Source of the DNA: Mucilaginibacter lacusdianchii
GTDB taxonomy: Bacteria; Bacteroidota; Bacteroidia; Sphingobacteriales; Sphingobacteriaceae
Reading direction: 5' to 3'
Length of the DNA: 64,000 nucleotides
NCBI RefSeq assembly: GCF_009770985.1
Contig: NZ_WSRW01000001.1
Coordinates: forward strand, 558,001 to 622,000
Shown here: positions 26,236 to 33,523 of the stretch, in pieces
Layout: each line of letters begins with the position of its first letter
Position numbering within the stretch: the first letter of the stretch is position 1
Position numbers and translations under genes: made by a program
Notes under the pieces: model-generated
The model's database searches: none
What the model was told of the DNA's origin: nothing
Seen by the model: the letters and a program-made list of their open reading frames with translations, nothing else

Positions 26236-27741
26236 ATGGCAAACGAACTTTTAAACATAAAAACCCTTGGTCAACTTAAAAAGACTGACTATAGAAGCCG
26301 GTCGGTTAAAGAAGAGCTAAGAGAAAACCTTATTTCACAACTACAAAAACGCGAAGGCGGATTTGAAGGCATTGTAGGTTATGAGGATACGGTAATCCCG
26401 GATTTGCAAACCGCTATCCTGTCCCGCCATAATATCTTACTATTAGGCTTACGCGGTCAGGCTAAAACACGTATTGCCCGCCTGCTGGTGAACTTGTTGG
26501 ACGAATACATGCCTTATATTGAGGGATCTGAATTATATGACGATCCACTAAATCCAATATCATGGTATGGCCATAATGAGGTACAAGCCAAAGGCGATGA
26601 CACCCCTATTGCCTGGGTACACCGTTCTGAGCGTTATACAGAAAAGCTGGCTACGCCAGATGTAACCGTAGCCGATTTAATTGGCGACGTAGACCCTATT
26701 AAAGCCGCTACCTTAAAATTAACGTATTCAGACGAGCGTGTTATTCACTTCGGTTTGATACCACGCGCACACCGAGGCATCTTCGTTATAAATGAGTTGC
26801 CAGATTTGCAGGCGCGTATCCAGGTGTCATTGTTTAACATTTTGCAAGAAAAAGATATCCAAATACGTGGCTTTAAGCTGCGTTTACCGCTGGATTTGCA
26901 ATTTGTATTTACCGCCAACCCTGAAGATTACACCAACCGTGGTTCCATTGTTACGCCGTTAAAAGACCGTATTGAAAGCCAGATATTAACACACTATCCA
27001 CGCTCGGTTGAAATTTCGCGCAAAATCACGCAACAGGAAGCTTTGCTTTCACCAGAACAACGTGTAGCGGTAGAAGCTGACGGCTTAGTGAAAGATTTGG
27101 TAGAACAGATTGCTTTTGAAGCCCGTAATTCAGAATATATTGATAAAAAATCAGGTGTATCTGCCCGTTTAACTATATCGGCTTACGAGAACCTGATTAG
27201 CAATGCCGAGCGCCGCATGATTATTAACGGCGAAAAAAGTACCTTTGTGCGCATATCAGACTTTTTGGGTGTGATACCTGCCATTACCGGTAAAATAGAA
27301 CTGGTGTATGAAGGTGAGTTGGAAGGTCCGGCTAAGGTGGCTAATATTTTGATTGGCAAAGCAATTCGCACCCTGTTGCTGCAATACTTCCCCGATCCGG
27401 AGAAAGCGAAGAAAAGTAAAAAAGCAAATCCATATGGCGAAGTGGTGGGCTGGTTTGCTGCCGGCAACAATGTATCGTTGATTGATGATTTGCCACAAGC
27501 AGAATATAAAAAGGCTTTAAATTCGGTAACCGGGTTAAAAGATGTTATCAAACAGTTTCATCCACGCCTGAGCGAGAACCAGCAACTGCTGTTAATGGAG
27601 TTTGTATTGCACGGTTTAGCCGAGTTTTCACAATTGAATAAAGGATTTTTGGATAATGGCTTTGCATTTTCGGATATGTTCGACAGCTTGTTTAACCTAC
27701 AGCCTGACGACGATGACGATTTAGACGACGACCGTTATTAA
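26236..27741 (+). CDS. MoxR-type AAA+ ATPase (magnesium-chelatase-like)
   Basis: A 501-residue AAA+ protein. The Walker A loop reads GLRGQAKT, with Ala where GKT usually has Gly. The Walker B strand reads GIFVINEL, with Asn where an Asp is usual before the Glu. Sensor 1 is FVFTANPEDY, and an arginine finger candidate lies in PLKDRIESQI. From memory these two variations occur in relatives from Bacteroidota often annotated as magnesium chelatase. An additional C-terminal part ends in an acidic tail (DDDDDLDDDRY). It should form a ring that works with the upstream VWA protein. A palindromic repeat follows. Confidence 0.88.
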   Translation: MANELLNIKTLGQLKKTDYRSRSVKEELRENLISQLQKREGGFEGIVGYEDTVIPDLQTAILSRHNILLLGLRGQAKTRIARLLVNLLDEYMPYIEGSELYDDPLNPISWYGHNEVQAKGDDTPIAWVHRSERYTEKLATPDVTVADLIGDVDPIKAATLKLTYSDERVIHFGLIPRAHRGIFVINELPDLQARIQVSLFNILQEKDIQIRGFKLRLPLDLQFVFTANPEDYTNRGSIVTPLKDRIESQILTHYPRSVEISRKITQQEALLSPEQRVAVEADGLVKDLVEQIAFEARNSEYIDKKSGVSARLTISAYENLISNAERRMIINGEKSTFVRISDFLGVIPAITGKIELVYEGELEGPAKVANILIGKAIRTLLLQYFPDPEKAKKSKKANPYGEVVGWFAAGNNVSLIDDLPQAEYKKALNSVTGLKDVIKQFHPRLSENQQLLLMEFVLHGLAEFSQLNKGFLDNGFAFSDMFDSLFNLQPDDDDDLDDDRY

Positions 27742-27757
27742 GAAAACCAAATACCCG

Positions 27758-27835
27758 CATTGCGAGGAGCAAAACACTTTCTGCAAGCTTATCAACAGCT
27801 ATAAGTTTGCAGAAACTGCTTTGTTCCTCGCAATG
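27758..27835. repeat. Palindromic intergenic repeat, family 2, copy 1
   Basis: Arms of about 35 nt with few mismatches: the left arm begins CATTGCGAGGAGCAAAAC and continues to TTTCTGCAAGCTTAT; the right arm mirrors it (TTTGCAGAAA ... TTGTTCCTCGCAATG). The copy at 39276-39331 shares the outer CATTGCgAGG core. In place it could also act as a terminator after the MoxR gene, since ATATTTTTATAG follows. Confidence 0.75.
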
Positions 27836-27867
27836 ATATTTTTATAGATTCTCATTAAAATTAAACT

Positions 27868-29142
27868 ATGGAGGGGCAAGCGCCTACAATAATCCTCATT
27901 TGCATCGGCCTTATTCTGGCCGATTTTTATATAAGCAATGGTTTACGCCATACGCTTAAAAAATCTCGTATTGTACAGGGCAAATATTTTTTAATAGCTT
28001 ATTGGGCAGTATCTATCATTTTAGTTATCGGTTTAATTACCAGCGTTTTTATAAAATTTTCGGTCGGTCTTAAAGGAGCCATATTACTGCTATTTTTCTT
28101 GTTGTTAGCTTGTAAAGTATGCTTCCTTCCTTTTATTTTGGTGGATGATATTCGCCGCCTATCTCTTTCGATTGCTCGTAAACGCAATAAGCCAGAGCCG
28201 GAATTCCCGGCCAGCGAGCCTAAGCCTGATGCTATTCCGCGTTCAGAATTTTTGATTAAAGCCGGTTTAATTGCCGCATCATTGCCTTTAGCAGGCTTAA
28301 GCTACGGCATCATCAATGGCGTGTATGATTATCGTGTGCGCAGGCGTACTTTGTATTTACCTAATCTGCCCAGAAAATTTGACGGTATTAAACTGGGGCA
28401 AATTTCTGATATCCACTCCGGAAGCTTCTATAACAAAAAGGCTGTATTAGGCGGTGTGGAATTGTTACTTGGCGAAAAACCAGATTTCATATTTTTCACC
28501 GGCGATTTGGTAAATGCCATCAGCAGTGAAATGCGGGAGTATCAGGATATCTTCGCTAAAGTAAAAGCCCCGCTGGGTGTGTATTCAACCTTGGGTAACC
28601 ACGATTACGGCGACTACGCTTGGTGGCCCGACGCAGCAGCCAAGAAAAAGAACCTGGACGAATTAAAAACTACCCACAAAAATATGGGCTGGGATTTGCT
28701 GATGAATGAAAATCGTCGTTTAAAAGTAGACGGCGAAGAAATCGGTATTTTGGGTATTGAAAATTGGGGGTTACTGAGCCGCTTTCCGAAATACGGCCGT
28801 ATGGACTTAGCTGTACAAAACACTGATGATTTACCGGTAAAGCTGCTTCTTTCTCACGATCCCTCTCACTGGCGTGCACAGGTGCTGCCGCATTATCCTC
28901 AAATTGATGCAATGTTTTCAGGTCACACCCACGGTATGCAGTTTGGTGTACAAACCGAACATTTTCAGTGGAGCCCTATCCAATTTGTTTACAAAGAATG
29001 GGCAGGCTTTTATCATGAAGGACCGCAACAATTGTACGTAAATGTAGGCTATGGCTTTTTAGGTTATCCCGGTCGTGTTGGCATTTTGCCCGAGATTACC
29101 ATTTTTGAGTTGAAAGCAGGTAAGGATCCGAAGAGAGTATAA
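27868..29142 (+). CDS. Membrane-anchored calcineurin-like metallophosphoesterase
   Basis: A 424-residue protein with three or four N-terminal membrane helices (about 5-100, and a further one near 133-152) followed by a metallophosphoesterase domain. The two-metal motifs are all present: DIHSG, TGDLVN, GNHD, LSHDP and GHTHG. It resembles YkuE/YaeI-type enzymes, which in some bacteria act on lipid or nucleotide phosphates; the substrate here cannot be read. It stands alone between two repeats. Confidence 0.9.
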   Translation: MEGQAPTIILICIGLILADFYISNGLRHTLKKSRIVQGKYFLIAYWAVSIILVIGLITSVFIKFSVGLKGAILLLFFLLLACKVCFLPFILVDDIRRLSLSIARKRNKPEPEFPASEPKPDAIPRSEFLIKAGLIAASLPLAGLSYGIINGVYDYRVRRRTLYLPNLPRKFDGIKLGQISDIHSGSFYNKKAVLGGVELLLGEKPDFIFFTGDLVNAISSEMREYQDIFAKVKAPLGVYSTLGNHDYGDYAWWPDAAAKKKNLDELKTTHKNMGWDLLMNENRRLKVDGEEIGILGIENWGLLSRFPKYGRMDLAVQNTDDLPVKLLLSHDPSHWRAQVLPHYPQIDAMFSGHTHGMQFGVQTEHFQWSPIQFVYKEWAGFYHEGPQQLYVNVGYGFLGYPGRVGILPEITIFELKAGKDPKRV

Positions 29143-29165
29143 TTGCTTTTTTGTTAGTATCGTTG

Positions 29166-29559
29166 TGTTAGTGCCATTAAACTTACTTCGTCTGCTCATT
29201 GCCGCAGGGGCTAGTTCTTTTGTCATAGCTACAAAAGAACCAAAAAAGCCTAGCTGTTGCGATCACCTGTCTGCCCTCATGCCCAACGCTGGCCCGGGCG
29301 CGATAGCGGGCCTCTGCGCTTTTTTTGTCTGAACCGGAATTTATGGAATTAAAGAATTGATAGAACAGCCATTAAAAAAGATTCGGCATTCAGCTTCTTT
29401 CGGTAGCTACTGATGCAAGTACAAGCACTATCTTGAGTAGAAAGAAGGTGCGGCCGAGAGGTCTCTTTTTGGTTACTTTTTCTTTTCCGGCAAAAGAAAA
29501 AGTAACAACCACAGGCTGTGATTCAAACACATCCTTATCCTAACGGAGAACGAAAAGAA
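29166..29559 (+). repeat. Dispersed long intergenic element, copy A
   Basis: This gene-free stretch aligns with the reverse complement of 59353-59817. Shared blocks include the GTGCCATTAAACT end, CTGCTCATTGCCGCAGGGG, a hairpin at 29214-29240 (GTTCTTTTGT/ACAAAAGAAC), the CCTAGCTGTTGCGATCACCT block, GGCCCG/CGGGCC pairing (29291-29312), GGCATTCAGCTTCTTTCGG, GGTGCGGCCGAGAG, and a 15-bp hairpin at 29472-29506. The reading frame seen in copy B is closed here by a stop, so the element is not coding in this copy. Ends are approximate. Confidence 0.85.
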
Positions 29560-29631
29560 GTTAAAAAAGCACCACGCAAAACAAAAAACTATTCTCAAAC
29601 AAACGCAGGTTGTTTATCATTGCATTTATAA

Positions 29632-30507
29632 ATGAAAAAACACCTGCAAGCTGCTTTCGATTTTCTGTTATTCAGCAATATCTTTATGGCTTTGTGCGCT
29701 GTAGCTCAGGGATTAGTTACTTTTCATTTGGTGGGTGCGCAACCTGTTTATTCGGTACTAGCCCTCCTTTTTACTTCAACGCTAGGGCTGTATAATTTCT
29801 GCATCCTTATTATCCGGCCCAAGCATCCCGAAAATTCGCCTTATCGCCGCGTGAGGTGGTTTTTTGCACGGCATAGGTTAATGGTTACCATTACGGTTAT
29901 TGCGCTGCTATCGCTCATACCTTTGTTCTTTTTAGTATCTAACCAGGCAAAGTTGTTGTTACTGTTTTTAGCTGCCTTATCTTTTGCTTATGGTTTGCCC
30001 TTGTTTACTAAAGGTGGACGCAAATCGGGGTTGCGCAATGTACCCGGGTTAAAAGCTTTATTGATTACCTTGGTTTGGACGTTAAGCTGTGTATGGCTAC
30101 CGGTGCTGGAAGCACAAAATACGCAGCTTATTACAGTATCAACTGCAGACACCATTATCCTTATCGCTAAACGCTTTCTCTTCATTGGTGCACTAACGGT
30201 TCCTTTTGATATTCGCGATTTGTTTCAGGATCAAATTGCCGGATTAAAAACCATACCAGTAGCTTGGGGCGAAAAGAAAGCTTATTTGTTTTGCCAGGTG
30301 TTACTGGCCGGCTATATAGCCCTGCTCTTTTTGTTTCGCAACAACGGCTTTAGTACCGACTTTTGGGCTTTAACAGTCACAACTGTATTAACGGGCTGGC
30401 TAATATTTAATTCGACCTGGAAACGAGATGAGTACTATTATTTCTTTTATCTAGATAGTGTGCTGGTTCTGCAATATCTTTCTTTAATTGTTTTTAACTT
30501 GCTTTAA
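29632..30507 (+). CDS. UbiA-like membrane prenyltransferase homologue
   Basis: A 291-residue protein with about eight or nine membrane helices. The second Asp-rich motif of UbiA prenyltransferases is clear (FDIRDLFQDQIAGLKTIP, about 200-217), including the following Lys-Thr-Ile-Pro. The first motif, normally NDxxDxxxD, is not present: the equivalent loop reads LYNFCILIIRPKHPE. It may use a non-standard substrate or be inactive. The methyltransferase gene starts 2 bp after its stop, so the two may modify one isoprenoid or quinone-like product (inference). Confidence 0.72.
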   Translation: MKKHLQAAFDFLLFSNIFMALCAVAQGLVTFHLVGAQPVYSVLALLFTSTLGLYNFCILIIRPKHPENSPYRRVRWFFARHRLMVTITVIALLSLIPLFFLVSNQAKLLLLFLAALSFAYGLPLFTKGGRKSGLRNVPGLKALLITLVWTLSCVWLPVLEAQNTQLITVSTADTIILIAKRFLFIGALTVPFDIRDLFQDQIAGLKTIPVAWGEKKAYLFCQVLLAGYIALLFLFRNNGFSTDFWALTVTTVLTGWLIFNSTWKRDEYYYFFYLDSVLVLQYLSLIVFNLL

Positions 30508-30509
30508 AC

Positions 30510-31133
30510 ATGGCTGCCAACTATGACCGCACTGCCTGGTTTTACGACCGCTTGTCGTACTTAGTTTTCGGCAAGGCACAGGTTAACGCACAAAGTTATT
30601 TTTTGAATCTAATTAGTCCAGGCAGTCGCATTTTGATTGTTGGCGGCGGTACGGGCCGGATATTAGAAATATTAGCAGCTAATCATCCTACCGGCCTGCA
30701 CATTACTTATGTTGAAGTATCGGCCAACATGACTGCCCTGGCCCGTAGAAGAAAAGCAGGCCATAACCATGTTGAGTTTATTATAGCTGATATTAATAGC
30801 TATACATCAACTGTACCTTTTGACGCCATCATCACCGCTTTTTTGTTCGATAACTTTACAGAAGAACGTTTACAGCAAACCTTTGCCCACCTACATCAGC
30901 AATTAAAGCCCAACGGAATTTGGCTGGATACCGACTTTCAATTAACCGGCCCGTTTTGGCAGCGGCTTATGTTGCAAAGCATGTATCTGTTTTTTAAAAT
31001 ATGGGGAGCAGTACAAGTAGCAGGCTTGCCTGATACCAGCAAATTATTTAACAGATACCAATATTTGCTATCCGGTCAGAAAACCTTTTTCGGAAAATTT
31101 ATCTCGGCCAAAGCTTACCGCAGGCAAGCTTAA
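30510..31133 (+). CDS. Class I SAM-dependent methyltransferase
   Basis: A 207-residue methyltransferase with N-terminal YDRTAWFYDRLSYLVFG, motif I RILIVGGGTGRILE (about 40-53), the acidic residue at the end of the next strand (YVEVS), and FDAIITAFLFDNF as motif post-I/IV. The N-terminal AxxYDRxAxFYD pattern resembles small-molecule and quinone methyltransferases. The GxGxG loop is GGGTG, fully standard. It is coupled to the UbiA-like gene (2 bp apart) and ends at a bidirectional terminator. Confidence 0.85.
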   Translation: MAANYDRTAWFYDRLSYLVFGKAQVNAQSYFLNLISPGSRILIVGGGTGRILEILAANHPTGLHITYVEVSANMTALARRRKAGHNHVEFIIADINSYTSTVPFDAIITAFLFDNFTEERLQQTFAHLHQQLKPNGIWLDTDFQLTGPFWQRLMLQSMYLFFKIWGAVQVAGLPDTSKLFNRYQYLLSGQKTFFGKFISAKAYRRQA

Positions 31134-31142
31134 CCATAAAAA

Positions 31143-31171
31143 ATCCGGTAAGTTATTGTAGCCTACCGGAT
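31143..31171. terminator. Bidirectional terminator between convergent genes
   Basis: ATCCGGTA (31143-31150) pairs with TACCGGAT (31164-31171). On the minus strand it is followed by TTTTTT, and on the plus strand by GAAAGGTTTTT, so it can end both the methyltransferase and the response-regulator transcripts. Confidence 0.8.
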
Positions 31172-31180
31172 GAAAGGTTT

Positions 31181-31870
31181 TTATTCGTAAGAAAACTTAT
31201 ATCCTACGCCCCGCACTGTTTGCAGGTACTGTGGCGAATCGGGGTTGTTTTCTATTTTTTTGCGGAGACGCACAATGTGCATATCCAGCGTACGGGTATT
31301 TACATCGGCATTGTAGCCCCATACTTCCATCATCAGTTCCTCGCGGTTGATAACCTTATTTTTGTTTTTCAGGAAATACAGCAAAATGCGGTTCTCTAAT
31401 ATGGTCAGCTCAATTTTGCGGCCACCTTTAACCAGCAAATGCGTGTTGGGATGGTGTTCCATATCGGCAAAGCGATGTATTTCCGACTTTTCGCTGTTCA
31501 ACGAAAACTTGATTTTGTTATCAATCATCGCCACCAGCACATCCATATTAAACGGCTTTGTGATGTAATCGGATACGCCGAAGTTATATGCCTCAATCTT
31601 ATCAATGTCTTGTGCTTTGGCGGTCATCATAATCACCAGCTTATCAAAGCCTTTTTCGCGGATGTGGGCACAAACTTCCGAACCTTGTTGGCCGGGCAGC
31701 ATCCAGTCCAGCAAAACAATATCAGGGGTATTCTCCAGTATAATTTTTTCGGCGTCTGTACCGTTAGCAGCTTCCAGTACTTTGTAGCCTTCAGTTTCCA
31801 GACGTTCGGCTACTAAAAAACGCAGGTTCTCGTCGTCTTCAACTAGTGCAATTTTAATTTCTTTGTTCAT
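31181..31870 (-). CDS. OmpR/PhoB-family response regulator
   Basis: A 229-residue two-component regulator. The receiver domain has the acidic pocket EDDE at 11-14, phosphoacceptor Asp55 (IVLLDWMLPG), the Thr in MMTAKA, and Lys in ITKPFN. A winged-helix DNA-binding domain of the OmpR type occupies about 130-228 (ILENRILLYFLKNKNKVINREEL, TRTLDMHIVRLRKKI, VRGVGYKF). It lies 2 bp after its histidine kinase. It could regulate the operon or cell-surface genes; targets are unknown. Confidence 0.96.
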   Translation of the reverse strand: MNKEIKIALVEDDENLRFLVAERLETEGYKVLEAANGTDAEKIILENTPDIVLLDWMLPGQQGSEVCAHIREKGFDKLVIMMTAKAQDIDKIEAYNFGVSDYITKPFNMDVLVAMIDNKIKFSLNSEKSEIHRFADMEHHPNTHLLVKGGRKIELTILENRILLYFLKNKNKVINREELMMEVWGYNADVNTRTLDMHIVRLRKKIENNPDSPQYLQTVRGVGYKFSYE

Positions 31871-31872
31871 GT

Positions 31873-33513
31873 TTAACTCTCGTAAGGCAAGGTAACAATA
31901 AACTCCGAGCCTTCATTTACTTTACTTTTTACCTGTATATCTCCGTTCATAAAATTAGCCAGTTCTTTGCAAAAAGCCAAACCCAGTCCAACGCTGCCAT
32001 TTTGGTTATATTGGTTTTCTATCCGGTAAAACTTTTTAAAGATGTTACCAACTTCTGCTTTAGGTATACCAATGCCCTTATCTGCAAACGAAAATACAAT
32101 ATAGTGCTTATCCTGATATATTTGTATAAAAAGCTCTTTCCTGTCGGGATTAGAATACTTATACGCATTCTCAATAAGGTTCTGAAAAATGCTGCCCAGC
32201 AACACCGGATCAGTGTAAAAGCTACCAACATCGTTTACCTCGTAATTCAGCTTAAATTCTGGATATTTGATGCGAAAGGTATTGATGTACTTTTGAACAA
32301 AATCATCCACATTAATTTCTTGTTTATGAATTTTGATAGACCGGTTTTCAATCTGCGTAAAAGAGAGCAGTTTGTTCATCAGGTCGTTCAGCTTGTCGGC
32401 TTCTTCGTCAAGTATTTTGCCGTAATGCTTGCGTTGCCTTTCACTCAATTCACCATCGCCACGCAGATTAGAGCCAGCTATCTTAATAACACTTACGGGG
32501 GTTTTAAACTCGTGCGTAAAGTTGTTAATAAAATCGTACTGTAACTTAAACAGCTTAAGGTTGGTATTTAAGTTACGGTAAATAAGCCAGCCAATCAACA
32601 CCAAAAAGGCATAAATCAGCAATACTATCGCAGCTGTAGGCATAAAACGCCGGTTAATTTCAGCATTTAAATGATCTCGGTTAGAACTGAAATACAACTT
32701 GTAATCGGCAAAAGCACCCGGAAATGCTGCCTCAGTAAAAATTTTGCCCTCATCATTTAGCGAATCATATACAACAGGTTGTATAGACACTTGCTGGTAA
32801 AGTTCGGGGTGTGTATTGCGGATGGTGATGGCATAAGGATCCAGCAAAAATGTCATCAAGTTTTGCTTATAGTAAGCTGATGGCCGACCTGTTTGCTGTA
32901 ATTCGCGGTATATCTTTAACTCTTCACGTCGAGGAATATTCAGGTAGCTGATTTTACTTGGCTTAACATCATAAAAAGTTTTATAAATCTCATCCTGATT
33001 GGGCACTCGCCCAGTATCTGCTTCTGTAATATAACTACTGAATTTAGCTGCAATGTGTCTAAAATCGTCATCCTCGTCTGGGCTGCTTTTTTTACGGCCC
33101 TGTATATTTCCGTTTTTAGGCAGGTATTGGTAAGCTGCTTTATCAGTAATACTTAAATGCTTGTAACTGGAATGGTTTTGTAGTTGGCTGCCAATGGTTA
33201 TTTCATGAAATACAATTTGTTTCACAAAAGCATAGTCCCGAAAAACTGAGTCGGCATAATTGGCCGCGGATGCCGAATCTAAAAAGCCTTGGTAAGATGT
33301 AATTTCGGGAATACGGTTCTGAAAAAAGTCGTTGTAAGGTTTAATGGTTTGTTCCCAGACATCTATTTTTTTGGAGGTAAACTCATTTTCTACATAGGTA
33401 GCCGTAAAGCGGTATGCAATCAGTAAGGCAATTACCAGCGTAACGGATATCAGTATCAGGAAAGCCGCAATAAGCGAGAAGTTTTTTTGGTAAACTGTTT
33501 TAGGCGCTTCCAT
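31873..33513 (-). CDS. Sensor histidine kinase
   Basis: A 546-residue kinase. One membrane helix near 13-34 and a second near 290-312 enclose a large periplasmic sensor domain of about 250 residues with no recognised fold. The phosphoacceptor is His334 (FTHEFKTP). The ATP-binding domain shows the N-box (IFQNLIENAYKYS), the G1 box DKGIGIP, the F region FKKFYR, and the G2 box GLGLAFCKEL. It lies between the S9-like lipoprotein gene (10 bp upstream) and the response regulator, so the three form one unit. Confidence 0.95.
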   Translation of the reverse strand: MEAPKTVYQKNFSLIAAFLILISVTLVIALLIAYRFTATYVENEFTSKKIDVWEQTIKPYNDFFQNRIPEITSYQGFLDSASAANYADSVFRDYAFVKQIVFHEITIGSQLQNHSSYKHLSITDKAAYQYLPKNGNIQGRKKSSPDEDDDFRHIAAKFSSYITEADTGRVPNQDEIYKTFYDVKPSKISYLNIPRREELKIYRELQQTGRPSAYYKQNLMTFLLDPYAITIRNTHPELYQQVSIQPVVYDSLNDEGKIFTEAAFPGAFADYKLYFSSNRDHLNAEINRRFMPTAAIVLLIYAFLVLIGWLIYRNLNTNLKLFKLQYDFINNFTHEFKTPVSVIKIAGSNLRGDGELSERQRKHYGKILDEEADKLNDLMNKLLSFTQIENRSIKIHKQEINVDDFVQKYINTFRIKYPEFKLNYEVNDVGSFYTDPVLLGSIFQNLIENAYKYSNPDRKELFIQIYQDKHYIVFSFADKGIGIPKAEVGNIFKKFYRIENQYNQNGSVGLGLAFCKELANFMNGDIQVKSKVNEGSEFIVTLPYES

Positions 33514-33523
33514 AGCACAAAGT

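Noticed and set aside
31439..32544. Plus-strand frames of 125 and 180 codons across the response regulator and kinase
   Set aside because: They oppose strongly conserved two-component genes and have no family resemblance; chance open frames.
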